64,000 nt of DNA from Clostridiales bacterium (GCA_004556755.1 SFFW01000007.1:1-64000); one strand, 5' to 3'. Shown: positions 42,013 through 51,003, counted from the stretch's first letter. Notes: generated by a model not told the origin, from the sequence alone. Made by a program: numbers and translations.

Positions 42013-42041
42013 TTGACGATTTGTCGGCAAAGGAATATAAT
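42013..42041 (+). promoter_or_regulatory. sigma-A promoter of mfd (start codon at the transcription start)
   Basis: -35 TTGACG (42013-42018), 17-bp spacer, -10 TATAAT (42036-42041). The expected transcription start (about 42048-42050) falls on the mfd ATG at 42050, leaving no room for a ribosome site in the mRNA. Confidence 0.8.
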
Positions 42042-42049
42042 ATTTTGTT

Positions 42050-45000
42050 ATGAACATTATAACTCAGTCAATTTTTAAAAACAGGGAAGCCGCCGCCCTC
42101 CCCGACCTTGTGGAGAGCGGAGGACTTCCTGCGCTCGTTTCCGGACTTTCCGCCGTTCACCGGGCGCAGCTTGCCTCGGCGCTCCGGCAGCGCTTGGGTC
42201 TCCCCATGCTCGTTTTGTGTCCCGACGACGCCTCCGCCGAGAGCTTAAAGCGGGACATCGAAAGCATGACCGGGGAGGACGTCATCCTCCTCTGCGCAAG
42301 GGATTTCACCTTCTACCAGACCCTCGCCGCCTCACGCCAGTCGGAGCAGCGGCGGCTCTCGGCGCTGCTTGCGCTCTCGGAGGGCAAGGCGGGCATCTGC
42401 GTTGCGACGGCAGCGGCGCTCATGCAGCGCTCCGTTCCGAAGGACGTGCTTTCCCGCTCCGTCTGCTCGCTTGAGCTGAGCGGCTCCATGCCGCCCGACG
42501 AGCTGGAGTGCCGCCTCGTTTCCGGCGGCTACACCCGCAGCGACCAGGTCGAGGGACCCGGACAGTTCGCACGGCGAGGCGGCATCCTCGACTTCTTCTC
42601 GCCCGCAGAAGATGCGCCCGTGCGCATCGAATTTTGGGGCGACGATGTGGACTCCATGGGCTACTTCGACGTCTCCACCCAGCGCCGCACCGAGGTTTTG
42701 GAAAGCTGCCGCATACTTCCCGCCGCCGAAACCCTCGTTCCGGCAACGCCCGAAGAAAGGGCGGCGCTGACCGATAAGCTCCGTGCGATGGCGTCCGCCG
42801 CCGAGAAGCGCCGCCAGAGCGAGCAAAGCGCAAAGCTTGCGCAGACGCTGCGGCAGGACGCCGAAAAGCTCGCAAGCGGCATCGCCCTGCCGGACGCCGA
42901 CCGCTATATGCCGCTCATCTACCCCGACGCCTGCGCCGCAGACTACATAAGCCCCGACACTCTCGTGTTCTTCGACCAGCCCTCACGCTGCGCCGAGCGT
43001 GCGAGGGGCTACATGAAGGAGCTGTCCGACGACGTTTCGTCCCTCGCCCGACAGGGCATGATCGCACTCGGTGCCGAGCGCTTCCGCATCGGCTGGGACG
43101 AGCTGTGCCGCCGCCTTGAGGACTACCCCGTCTACATGGCGGACGCTTTCACGCTCGGACGCTACCCCCTAAATCCCAAGACGCTTTGCTCCGTCCCCGC
43201 AAAGCAGTTGCCGTCCTACGGCGGCTCGGTGCGCACCGCCTGCGACGATGTGAGCCTGTACCTAAAGCAGGGCTACGGTGTCGAGGTGCTTGCCGGAGAT
43301 ATGCGCAGAGCGCAGGTATTGCAGTCGTTTTTCAAGGAAAACGGCGTTCTCGCAAAGCTCTCGGAGACCTGCGAGAGACTGCCTCAGGAGGGCGAGTGCC
43401 ACATCAGCGTCGGAGCGTTTTCGGCGGGCTTCGAGTACCCCGGCATCAAGCTTGCCGTCGTGAGCGACGCTCAGCTTCTGCGTGTGCGGGAGAGGCGCAA
43501 GACGAAAAGCCGCAATCTCTCCGACAGGCAGCGCATCGGCTCGTACACCGACCTTTCGCCCGGCGACTACGTCGTCCACGACACGCACGGCATTGGGCGC
43601 TTTGCGGGCATCGTCAAGATGAAGGTGGACGGCTGCGAAAAGGACTACATTAAAATATGCTACGCCGGCACCGATACGCTTTACGTTCCGGCGACCCAGC
43701 TCGACACCGTGGCAAAGTACCTCGGTGCGGGCGAAGAAAAGCAGATAAAGCTCAGCAAGATGGGCGGCGCAGAGTGGAGCCGTACCAAGAGCCGCACCAA
43801 GGCGGCGGTAAAGAGTCTCGCAAAGGAGCTAATAAAGCTCTACGCCGAGCGCTCCCGCCTGCCGGGTCACGCCTTCGCCGCCGACTCCCCGTGGCAGCGT
43901 GAGTTCGAGGACAACTTCGGTTACACCGAGACCGACGATCAGCTCCGCTGCATAGCGGAGATTAAGTCCGACATGGAGGCGCCCACGCCGATGGACCGCC
44001 TGCTGTGCGGCGACGTGGGCTACGGCAAGACCGAGGTGGCGCTGCGTGCCGTGATGAAGTGCGTTCTTGACGGGAAGCAGGCGGCGATCCTTGTTCCGAC
44101 GACGGTGCTTGCACAGCAGCACTATCAGACTGCGGTGCAGCGCTTCTTCGGCTTCCCGGTGGAGATCGGCGTTCTGAGCCGCTTCCGCACACCGCAGCAG
44201 CAAAGCAGGACCCTTGCCGACATAAAAAGCGGCAAGTGCGACATCGTTATCGGCACGCACAGGCTCCTGCAAAAGGACGTACGCTTTAAAAACCTCGGAC
44301 TGCTCATCGTCGACGAGGAGCAGCGCTTCGGCGTCGGGCATAAGGAGCATATAAAGGAGCTGAGCCGAGGCGTCGATGTTCTCACGCTTTCGGCGACGCC
44401 CATACCCCGAACGCTCAACATGGCGCTGTCCGGCATACGGGATATGTCCTGCATCGACGAGCCGCCGCAGGACAGACTGCCCGTGCAGACCTTCGTCATG
44501 GAGCATGACTGGGGCGTTTTGTGCGATGCGATATGGCGTGAGCTGAACCGAGGCGGGCAGGTCTACTACCTGCACAACCGCATCGACAACATCGAGCGCA
44601 CGGCGCTTAAATTGCAGAAAATGCTTGAGGATATGTACGGTGAGACGGTCGCCGTCGGCGTGGCGCACGGTCAGATGGACCGTGAGTCACTCGCCTCCGT
44701 CATGGAGGACGTCGAGGCGGGGAAGATCTCCGTTTTGGTCTGCACGACGATCATCGAAACGGGCATCGACATCCCGAACGTCAACACCCTCATAATCGAG
44801 GACGCCGACAAGATGGGGCTTGCCCAGCTTCATCAGATACGAGGCAGAGTCGGGCGCTCGGCACGGCGTGCCTCGGCGTACCTGACCTTCAGACCCAACA
44901 AGGTGCTGACCGAGATCGCCGAAAAGCGGCTCACCGCCATCCGTGAGTTTGCGGAGTTCGGCTCCGGCTTCAAGATCGCAATGCGTGACCTTGAGATCCG

Positions 45001-45589
45001 AGGAGCGGGAAATCTCCTCGGCGCAGAGCAGTCGGGGCATCTTGTCGACGTCGGCTACGATATGTACCTGCGTCTGCTGGAGGAGGCGGTGCTTGAGGAG
45101 AAGGGCGAAAAGCCGGAGCGCCGTGCGGAATGCTCCGCCGACCTTGCGGTCTCGGCGAACATCCCGGAGAGCTACATCCCCTCCGCAGAGCAGCGCATGG
45201 ACATCTACCGCCGTATCTCGCTCATCCGCACCGAGGAGGAGGCGGACGACCTCACCGACGAGCTTATCGACCGCTTCGGCGACCCGCCGAGAGGCGTGAA
45301 TTCGCTCATCCACGTTGCGCTTCTGCGAGGCGAGGCGGGCAAGGCGGGCATCAGCGACATAAGTCAGAAGGGCGGCGCTCTGCGCTTTATTGTCGAGGAC
45401 TTCGACATGGCGAGGGTGTCGTGGCTGTACGCAAAGCCGGAGTACAAGGGCAAGCTCCGTGTGGAGGCGGGGTCGAAGCCCTGCATAAGCCTCCGTCTGC
45501 CGCCGAAGGCACGCAGCATCGAGGAGGCTCGCCGCTTTGTGGGAGACTGGCTCAAAAGTGCGGAAGCGCCCTTGGGCGGACTCAGATAA
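42050..45589 (+). CDS. mfd: transcription-repair coupling factor
   Basis: Releases RNA polymerase stalled at DNA damage and recruits UvrA. The 1179-residue product has the UvrB-like N-terminal part (SRSVCSLELSGSM, EGPGQFARRGGILDFFSP), the RNA-polymerase-binding CarD-like domain (YTDLSPGDYVVHDTHGIGRF) and the RecG-like translocase. The translocase has LLCGDVGYGKTEVA (Walker A), VDEEQRFGVGHKE and LSATPIPRTLNMALSG; a TRCF C-terminal domain closes it. Length is normal. No internal ATG near the N terminus would fit the family, so the start at 42050 stands although it lies almost at the predicted transcription start. Confidence 0.96.
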   Translation: MNIITQSIFKNREAAALPDLVESGGLPALVSGLSAVHRAQLASALRQRLGLPMLVLCPDDASAESLKRDIESMTGEDVILLCARDFTFYQTLAASRQSEQRRLSALLALSEGKAGICVATAAALMQRSVPKDVLSRSVCSLELSGSMPPDELECRLVSGGYTRSDQVEGPGQFARRGGILDFFSPAEDAPVRIEFWGDDVDSMGYFDVSTQRRTEVLESCRILPAAETLVPATPEERAALTDKLRAMASAAEKRRQSEQSAKLAQTLRQDAEKLASGIALPDADRYMPLIYPDACAADYISPDTLVFFDQPSRCAERARGYMKELSDDVSSLARQGMIALGAERFRIGWDELCRRLEDYPVYMADAFTLGRYPLNPKTLCSVPAKQLPSYGGSVRTACDDVSLYLKQGYGVEVLAGDMRRAQVLQSFFKENGVLAKLSETCERLPQEGECHISVGAFSAGFEYPGIKLAVVSDAQLLRVRERRKTKSRNLSDRQRIGSYTDLSPGDYVVHDTHGIGRFAGIVKMKVDGCEKDYIKICYAGTDTLYVPATQLDTVAKYLGAGEEKQIKLSKMGGAEWSRTKSRTKAAVKSLAKELIKLYAERSRLPGHAFAADSPWQREFEDNFGYTETDDQLRCIAEIKSDMEAPTPMDRLLCGDVGYGKTEVALRAVMKCVLDGKQAAILVPTTVLAQQHYQTAVQRFFGFPVEIGVLSRFRTPQQQSRTLADIKSGKCDIVIGTHRLLQKDVRFKNLGLLIVDEEQRFGVGHKEHIKELSRGVDVLTLSATPIPRTLNMALSGIRDMSCIDEPPQDRLPVQTFVMEHDWGVLCDAIWRELNRGGQVYYLHNRIDNIERTALKLQKMLEDMYGETVAVGVAHGQMDRESLASVMEDVEAGKISVLVCTTIIETGIDIPNVNTLIIEDADKMGLAQLHQIRGRVGRSARRASAYLTFRPNKVLTEIAEKRLTAIREFAEFGSGFKIAMRDLEIRGAGNLLGAEQSGHLVDVGYDMYLRLLEEAVLEEKGEKPERRAECSADLAVSANIPESYIPSAEQRMDIYRRISLIRTEEEADDLTDELIDRFGDPPRGVNSLIHVALLRGEAGKAGISDISQKGGALRFIVEDFDMARVSWLYAKPEYKGKLRVEAGSKPCISLRLPPKARSIEEARRFVGDWLKSAEAPLGGLR

Positions 45590-45610
45590 GGATAAGCCGC
45601 CCTTGAACAC

Positions 45611-45639
45611 TTGAATCCTGCAAATTTTTGTGTTATTAT
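45611..45639 (+). promoter_or_regulatory. sigma-A promoter of the CAT-like/kinase/Nif11-like genes
   Basis: -35 TTGAAT (45611-45616), 17-bp spacer, -10 TATTAT (45634-45639), directly after the mfd stop. Confidence 0.75.
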
Positions 45640-45671
45640 TTTATCGGATAAAGCGTCAAAGGAGGCGGAAC

Positions 45672-46292
45672 GTGAAGGAGCTTTGCTACGATACATGGCG
45701 TCGGCGTGAGCTGTATGAGTTTTTCTCGCCCATGTCGAACCCGTTTTATTCCGTGACCTTCAATCTCGACGTCACGGAGCTTTACGACTATGTAAAATCG
45801 CAGGGGCTGAGCTTTTACTATGCGCTGACCTACCTTGTGACGAAGGCGGTAAATTCCGTCGAGGCGCTCAGATACGCCATGCACGACGGCGTCCCGGTGC
45901 TGCACGACGCCCGGCGTCCGAGCTTTACGGACCTAAAGCCCGGTGCGGACAGCTTCCACATCGTGACGATGGCGGCGGACGGCGATATCGCAGATTTCTG
46001 CCGTGAGGCAAAGCGCAAAAGCGACGAGCAGACCTGCTTTATCGACATGACGAGCGAGAGCGACGATCTGATATTCATATCCTGCCTGCCGTGGATCGAG
46101 CTTACCGCATTCACGAACGAGCGCAACTGCGAAAAGGACGATGCGATACCCCGCATCACATGGGGCAAATACCACAACGAAAACGGCAAAAAAATTCTCG
46201 GTATGTCCGTGGAGCTGAACCACGCCTTCGCCGACGGAAAGCATGTCGGCGATTTTGCGGTCGAGCTTCGGCGGCTGATCGAATCTTTGTAA
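45672..46292 (+). CDS. chloramphenicol acetyltransferase-like protein
   Basis: A 206-residue acyl-CoA-dependent acetyltransferase of the CAT type, starting at GTG 45672 behind AAAGGAGGCGG. Family blocks: YDTWRRRELYEFF, NPFYSVTFNLDVT, SCLPWIELTAFTN and IPRITWGKYHNENGKKIL. The active-site segment reads VELNHAFADGKHVGDF. The catalytic His and the structural Asp of HxxxD are kept, but the His that usually precedes the catalytic one is Asn. Whether it inactivates chloramphenicol cannot be told; many chromosomal CAT-like proteins act on other substrates. It forms an operon with a cytidylate-kinase-like gene 12 bases on. Confidence 0.85.
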   Translation: MKELCYDTWRRRELYEFFSPMSNPFYSVTFNLDVTELYDYVKSQGLSFYYALTYLVTKAVNSVEALRYAMHDGVPVLHDARRPSFTDLKPGADSFHIVTMAADGDIADFCREAKRKSDEQTCFIDMTSESDDLIFISCLPWIELTAFTNERNCEKDDAIPRITWGKYHNENGKKILGMSVELNHAFADGKHVGDFAVELRRLIESL

Positions 46293-46304
46293 GGAGATGG
46301 GCGC

Positions 46305-46901
46305 ATGAATAAAATCATTACAGTCGGCAGAGAATTCGGTTCGGGAGGCAGAGAGCTCGGACGCCGCCTCGCCGAAGAGCTTGGCATCGAGTATTACGAC
46401 AAGGAGATCATCAGCGAGATCGCAAAAAACACCTCGCTGTCGGAAAAGTACATCCGCTCCGTCGTGGAGGGCAAGCCGCACAGCCTCTTTCCCATCACGA
46501 TAGGCAACAGCTTTGCCTATAACACGGACTATCACGTCCGCCAGATTCAGGAGATATTCAAGGCGCAGACCGAGATCATCTCCTCGCTCGCCGACAAGAG
46601 CGACTGCGTCATCATCGGTCGCTGCGCAGACTACATTCTGCGTGAGCGCAAGCCCTGCCGTCTGTTCGTTTACGCCGATATCGACAGCCGCATACGCCGC
46701 TGCCGCAGCAGGCAGGAGGGCGAGAGCCTCACCGATCAGGAGCTTAAACGCCGCATCCTCGCCATCGACAAGGACAGAGCCCGCTACTACAACGACTTCA
46801 CGGGTCAGCGCTGGGGCGACAAGTCCTACTACGACTTCTGCATCAACACCACCGACGTGGTGATAAAGGAGATCGTACCCTACATCGCAAAAATGTTTTG
46901 A
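46305..46901 (+). CDS. cytidylate kinase-like family protein
   Basis: A 198-residue P-loop protein. Residues 3-17 (KIITVGREFGSGGRE) are the modified nucleotide loop of the cytidylate-kinase-like (Cmk2) family, followed by LGIEYYDKEIISEIA. Residues about 100-105 (VIIGRCADYIL) and the Arg-rich lid (RIRRCRSRQ) also fit. Compared with true Cmk it lacks the usual CMP-binding insert. The substrate is unknown; the family is widespread in gut clostridia. It sits in an operon behind the CAT-like gene. Confidence 0.85.
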   Translation: MNKIITVGREFGSGGRELGRRLAEELGIEYYDKEIISEIAKNTSLSEKYIRSVVEGKPHSLFPITIGNSFAYNTDYHVRQIQEIFKAQTEIISSLADKSDCVIIGRCADYILRERKPCRLFVYADIDSRIRRCRSRQEGESLTDQELKRRILAIDKDRARYYNDFTGQRWGDKSYYDFCINTTDVVIKEIVPYIAKMF

Positions 46902-46915
46902 AACGGAGAACCGAA

Positions 46916-47251
46916 ATGCTGGAGCTTGATAACGTAAGTAAGTTTTTTGATGCGATAAGTTCCGATGAGGAGCTGAGCCGCCGCATTGAGACGGCGCTTG
47001 CTAACTACCCCGGAAGCCTTGAAATGCGGGAGTTTTTGGTGGAGGACATTCTGTTCCCCATCGCCGAGGAGCTGGGGCTTCCCTTCACGCTGACGGAGCT
47101 TATGGGCTTTGAGGCAAAGCTCAAGGCACAGCGTCAGGAGGAGATCGTCTCCCACGACGACGATCCGGACTTTGAGATTCCCGAATATTCCTACTGGCTC
47201 TTGGACCGAGGCTGGAGCAACGAGGAATCCAAATTCTGCGGCGACAAATAA
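46916..47251 (+). CDS. Nif11-like small protein (111 aa)
   Basis: From ATG 46916 (ribosome site ACGGAGAACC), 14 bases after the kinase-like gene. Residues 1-70 fit the helical pattern of Nif11 domains: NVSKFFDAISSDEELSRRI, a spacer, then PIAEELGLPFTLTEL. The C-terminal 40 residues are acidic and aromatic (DPDFEIPEYSYWLL) and hold a single Cys near the end. Nif11-type domains serve as leaders of ribosomally made, modified peptides, but also occur in proteins without a known modifying enzyme. No such enzyme is adjacent. The family call is my reading of the pattern and is uncertain. Confidence 0.5.
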   Translation: MLELDNVSKFFDAISSDEELSRRIETALANYPGSLEMREFLVEDILFPIAEELGLPFTLTELMGFEAKLKAQRQEEIVSHDDDPDFEIPEYSYWLLDRGWSNEESKFCGDK

Positions 47252-47264
47252 TATAATGTATGCG

Positions 47265-47297
47265 AAAACCGCCGGACTCAATGAGTCCGGCGGTTTT
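47265..47297. terminator. bidirectional terminator
   Basis: 15-bp stem AAAACCGCCGGACTC/GAGTCCGGCGGTTTT, loop AAT, between convergent operons. Confidence 0.92.
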
Positions 47298-47304
47298 GCG
47301 CTTC

Positions 47305-47811
47305 TTATTTAAGATTTAGCTTTTCCAGAGGGAGGGCGAGGTACAGGGCGGAGCCCGCTACCATGCCGAAGGCGCCCTGAATCGCATTCATCGGTACGTT
47401 TGCGATGACGCCGTAACCGTAGCCGAGTATCCAATACTCATACACAAAGTAGCCGGCGACCATGAAAAGCTCGGCGGCAAAGGACGCCAAAAACGCATTC
47501 ACCGCAGGCTTTTTGAACACACCGCCACGCAGGATGAGTCCCGCAATGAGCGCCATGAGCGCCTTTATCACAAAGGTGCCGGGTGCGTACAGCATATAGC
47601 CCGTGATGACGTCGGCAAGCCCGGAGCCGATTCCCGCCGCCAATGCGCCCCACAGGGGTCCGAGGGCGAACGCCGAGAGAATGACGAGCGCATCGCCTGC
47701 GTGTATATACCCGCCCAATGGGGTGGGAATATGGGGAACCAGCGTCGTCACGCAGCAGAGCGCCGCAAACAACGCCGAAACCACCAAGGTCTTAGTTTTC
47801 TTGTCCTGCAC
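47305..47811 (-). CDS. ECF transporter S component (substrate unknown)
   Basis: A 168-residue membrane protein with five or six hydrophobic segments. The N-terminal AALCCVTTLVPHIPTPLGGY and IHAGDALVILSAFALGPLWGA are the usual opening of vitamin-binding S components, and GLADVITGYMLYAPGTFVIK follows. The S component binds the vitamin and shares an energy-coupling module (EcfA, EcfA', EcfT) encoded elsewhere; none is near. The pattern is closest in my memory to pyrimidine-precursor or pantothenate S components, but specificity is not assignable. GTG 47811 overlaps the end of the upstream gene by 20 bases, so translation is probably coupled. Confidence 0.82.
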   Translation of the reverse strand: MQDKKTKTLVVSALFAALCCVTTLVPHIPTPLGGYIHAGDALVILSAFALGPLWGALAAGIGSGLADVITGYMLYAPGTFVIKALMALIAGLILRGGVFKKPAVNAFLASFAAELFMVAGYFVYEYWILGYGYGVIANVPMNAIQGAFGMVAGSALYLALPLEKLNLK

Positions 47812-48385
47812 TGATATTCACCGCTCTTTCTATCCTGATGTTGCGCAGAAGGACCGCAGAGCCGATGCTGCGCTCGTAGATCTCGGGGATTATGCGCCCA
47901 ATGATGCCCTCGGCGCTTTTTCTGCTCTTGAGGGGGCAGTTCAAAATGTGGGTCTTTACCCCGTTTTTATAGTACCTGCACGGTATCTCCTCAAAGCCGA
48001 AGTTCTCGTAAAACTCCTTCGTTGAGTCAAAATTCACCTCGCCGCCTTCGTATTCGGGAAGCTCGATGAGCAGACCCTGCTTGTCACGGTAGCGGTCTAT
48101 GATGAGGTGCAGACTGTTCTCGCGGTAGCCGCCCTCACGGTACCACGGCATGACGCAGAAATAGTTTATCAGCGGGTAGCCGTACATACCTCTGTGCGAC
48201 ACGAAGGCATACGCCACTACGACGTTCACACGGTCGTCGCTTATCAGCAGCAGCTCCATCTCGTCACGGCGCACCGCACTTTGAATGTTCAGATGCGGCA
48301 CAAGCTCCGGCTTGCGAAATTCATACCGCAAAAGCCCGTAGTAGTTGCGTACATCCTTGGGTTTAGCCTTTTTAAGTACCAGCAT
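47792..48385 (-). CDS. GNAT-like conserved protein, unknown substrate
   Basis: A 197-residue protein from ATG 48385. The order of segments (MLVLKKAKPKDVRNYYGLL at the start, VVVAYAFVSHRGM, YPLINYFCVMPWYREGGY, then STKEFYENFGFEEIPCRYYKNG) follows a GNAT acetyltransferase. It shows the RxxGxG/A-type region in altered form (WYREGGYREN) and the closing FYENFGFEEI typical of the fold. No acceptor can be predicted. It lies between the ABC exporter (upstream) and the ECF S component (downstream) on the minus strand. Confidence 0.6.
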   Translation of the reverse strand: MLVLKKAKPKDVRNYYGLLRYEFRKPELVPHLNIQSAVRRDEMELLLISDDRVNVVVAYAFVSHRGMYGYPLINYFCVMPWYREGGYRENSLHLIIDRYRDKQGLLIELPEYEGGEVNFDSTKEFYENFGFEEIPCRYYKNGVKTHILNCPLKSRKSAEGIIGRIIPEIYERSIGSAVLLRNIRIERAVNISAGQEN

Positions 48386-48416
48386 TTCCGTCACCTTGTT
48401 CCTTTCGTTTCCGATT

Positions 48417-50144
48417 TTACTGCTGCGCCCTGTAAAGCTGCGCATATATGCCGTTGCGCTCAAGCAGGCTCTCGTGCGTCCCCGTCTCGGCGACCGAGCC
48501 GTGTTCGATGACGGCGATGGTGTCCGCATTTCTGACGGTGGAAAGCCTGTGCGCTATAATTATAACCGTTCTGCCCGCACTCAGCCTGTCGAGCGATGCC
48601 TGTATGCGCCGCTCCGTCACGGTGTCGAGCGCACTGGTCGCCTCGTCGAGAATGAGTATCTTCGGGTTTTTGAGAAACAGTCTTGCTATCGAAATTCTCT
48701 GCTTCTGCCCGCCGGAGAGCATCACTCCCCGCTCGCCTATGTAGCTGTCATAGCCGTTGGGCATCTGCATTATCTCGTCGTGTATCTCCGCAAGGCGGGC
48801 GGCGTTTTCGATCTCCGCATCGCTTGCATCGGGTCTGCCGTAGCGGATGTTGTCACGCACGGTGCCGGCAAACATATACACGTCCTGCTGAATGACGCCG
48901 ACGCTGCGGTGCAGCGACTGCTGCTTTATGTTCCGAACGTCGATGCCGTCTATCTTTATACTGCCGGAGTCGAGATCGTAAAACCTGAGTATGAGCTGGC
49001 TGAGGGTGGTCTTGCCGCCGCCGGAGGGCCCGATGAGTGCAAGACTTCTTCCCGGCTCGACCTTTAAGCTCACATGGGACAGCACCTGCGCTTCCCCGTA
49101 GCCGAAGCAGACGTCGCAAAGCTCGACCTCGCCCGTGACCTTGCCAAGCTCGACGGCGTTCGGTGCATCCGTCACGGTGGGCTTTGTGTTCATAAGCTCA
49201 AGGAAGCGGGTAAAGCCCGCAGAGCCTTGCATATACTGCTCGATGAACATCGCAAGCTTGCGCACAGGGGTCACGAAGGTGGAGACGTACAGCGTAAAGG
49301 TTATGAGGTCTATGTAGTCCATGCGCCCACACATGATGAGCAGTCCGCCGACGGCAATGACTGCGACCGGCATTATGGACAGCGTAAACTCCATGCCGCT
49401 CTGGAACAGTCCCATTGCCTTATAATAATCCGATTTTGCGCTTCTGTAAAGACCGTTTGCTTCGTCAAATTTAACAAGTTCAAGGTCCTCGTTAGCGAAA
49501 GCCTTTGCGGTCCGGATACCGGAGACGCTGTTTTCGATGGCGGAGTAGATAACACCCGTCTTTTTCTTGACCTCGATGTTTGCGTCCCGCATTTTAAGGC
49601 GCTGGCTCAGCGTGAACCAAATGCACAGCGGCAGGAGGATAAGCAGCACGAGTGCAAGCTGCCACTGTATCGTGAACATCAGGATCATTGCGCCGACTAT
49701 GGTGACGGTGCAGATGATGATATTCTCCGGTCCGTGGTGCGCAAGCTCCGTGATCTCGAAAAGGTCGCTTGTGAGCCGGCTCATCACGGTGCCGGTGCGG
49801 TTGCGGTCGAAGTAGTCAAAGCCTAAGGTCTGTACATGGAGGAACAGGTCCCGCCGCATATTCGCCTCGATATGCACACCCATGCGGTGGCCGAGGACGG
49901 TGATTATATAGTACAGCAGCGATTTCAGCAGATACGCCGCAACGAGAATGAGCATCACGACGAAAAAGGTCGTGAACATCCGCTGCGGCAGATAGGTCTG
50001 CATTGCGTTTTTCGAGACGTAGGGGAACACGAGATCGACCGCCGACACAAGCACTGCACAGCACATATCGAGTATGAAGAGCTTTTTCTCGTCCCTTATG
50101 TAGTCCACGAAAATCGAAAGCGGTTTCTTAGTATAATCTTTCAT
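48417..50144 (-). CDS. ABC transporter, fused permease and ATPase (MsbA/LmrA-like half transporter)
   Basis: A 575-residue half transporter that should act as a homodimer. Six membrane segments fill residues about 20-310; the intracellular loop FDYFDRNRTGTVMSRLTSD is a standard coupling helix. The ATPase (about 335-575) has Walker A GPSGGGKTT, Q-loop VIQQDVYMFAGTV, signature LSGGQKQRISIARL, Walker B ILILDEATSALD and H-loop IIAHRL. Type I exporters of this group move drugs, lipids or peptides; the substrate is unknown. It overlaps rnhA by four bases. Confidence 0.9.
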   Translation of the reverse strand: MKDYTKKPLSIFVDYIRDEKKLFILDMCCAVLVSAVDLVFPYVSKNAMQTYLPQRMFTTFFVVMLILVAAYLLKSLLYYIITVLGHRMGVHIEANMRRDLFLHVQTLGFDYFDRNRTGTVMSRLTSDLFEITELAHHGPENIIICTVTIVGAMILMFTIQWQLALVLLILLPLCIWFTLSQRLKMRDANIEVKKKTGVIYSAIENSVSGIRTAKAFANEDLELVKFDEANGLYRSAKSDYYKAMGLFQSGMEFTLSIMPVAVIAVGGLLIMCGRMDYIDLITFTLYVSTFVTPVRKLAMFIEQYMQGSAGFTRFLELMNTKPTVTDAPNAVELGKVTGEVELCDVCFGYGEAQVLSHVSLKVEPGRSLALIGPSGGGKTTLSQLILRFYDLDSGSIKIDGIDVRNIKQQSLHRSVGVIQQDVYMFAGTVRDNIRYGRPDASDAEIENAARLAEIHDEIMQMPNGYDSYIGERGVMLSGGQKQRISIARLFLKNPKILILDEATSALDTVTERRIQASLDRLSAGRTVIIIAHRLSTVRNADTIAVIEHGSVAETGTHESLLERNGIYAQLYRAQQ

Positions 50145-50584
50145 TTCAAGGCATATTTGTCCCGCTCCGCCACGGCGAGAGCGTCGCAGCGGTTGTTGTA
50201 TTCGTTCTCTGCATGACCCTTCACCCAGTGACAGTGAAGCTCATGCTTTGCCGCTTCTTTTAAAAGCTTCTCCCAGAGGTCGGGGTTTAGGGCGGGCTTT
50301 TTGTCGGACTTTATCCAGCCCTTTTTCCGCCACGACTCCGCCCAGCCCTTCGACAGTGCGTCGATGACGTACTTCGAGTCGGAGTAAAGCTCCACGATGC
50401 AGGGTTCCTTTAGCGCCGACAGCGCTGCGATGACGCCCGAAAGCTCCATGCGGTTGTTGGTCGTCTCCTTCTCGCCGCCGGACATGACCTTTTCCCTGCC
50501 CATGTAGCGCAGTATCGCACCCCAACCGCCGGGTCCGGGATTGCCGGAGCAGGCGCCGTCGGTATATATCGTTACCGTTTTCAT
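50141..50584 (-). CDS. rnhA: ribonuclease HI
   Basis: Degrades RNA in RNA-DNA hybrids. The 147-residue product has the acidic catalytic set: Asp10 in TIYTDGACSGNPGPGGWG, Glu in NRMELSGVIAAL, Asp in LYSDSKYVIDAL, and the last Asp in NNRCDALAV, plus HWVKGHAENEYN with the conserved His. Length is normal for RNase HI. Overlaps both neighbours by four bases (ATGA), so it is part of a gyrA-proximal operon. Confidence 0.96.
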   Translation of the reverse strand: MKTVTIYTDGACSGNPGPGGWGAILRYMGREKVMSGGEKETTNNRMELSGVIAALSALKEPCIVELYSDSKYVIDALSKGWAESWRKKGWIKSDKKPALNPDLWEKLLKEAAKHELHCHWVKGHAENEYNNRCDALAVAERDKYALK

Positions 50585-51003
50585 GCGTTTCGTTCCTGCT
50601 TCTCGTAGCGCTCCTGCATCATGGCGTACTCCTCCTTGGTGATGAGACCGTCCTTAAGGAAGGCGTCGAGCTGCTCGGCACGGCGGTCGTGGTCATGCCC
50701 GGTGCTTGCTCTCATGCAGTCGGAGTCGTAATACTCCCTTGCGGGAGCGGAGGGGCGCATCGGACGCTGCGGCGCTGAGGGAGAACTCTCGCTCTCGCTC
50801 GGTCTTGCGGCGGTGCTTTTCTTTCTTGCAGCTAAAAGCACCGGCACGGCGATTGCAGCGGCAGCCGCAATGAGGATAAACCCCAGGCCGTTCGTCTCCT
50901 GCGCAAGCTCTCCCGCAAAAAAGATCACGCCGATAACTATCCAAAATACCACAGATTTAAGGCAGCCCGCATTGTTCTGTTTGTTCGAGTTGTTGCCGTT
51001 CAT
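50581..51003 (-). CDS. membrane protein with C-terminal SHOCT domain
   Basis: A 140-residue protein with two membrane segments (about residues 16-33 and 39-59). A Ser/Pro/Arg-rich linker follows, then a short C-terminal domain of about 30 residues (RRAEQLDAFLKDGLITKEEY) that matches SHOCT, an oligomerisation module found at the ends of many small membrane proteins. Its function is unknown. It starts 13 bases after gyrA and overlaps rnhA, so it is probably cotranscribed with both. Confidence 0.75.
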   Translation of the reverse strand: MNGNNSNKQNNAGCLKSVVFWIVIGVIFFAGELAQETNGLGFILIAAAAAIAVPVLLAARKKSTAARPSESESSPSAPQRPMRPSAPAREYYDSDCMRASTGHDHDRRAEQLDAFLKDGLITKEEYAMMQERYEKQERNA

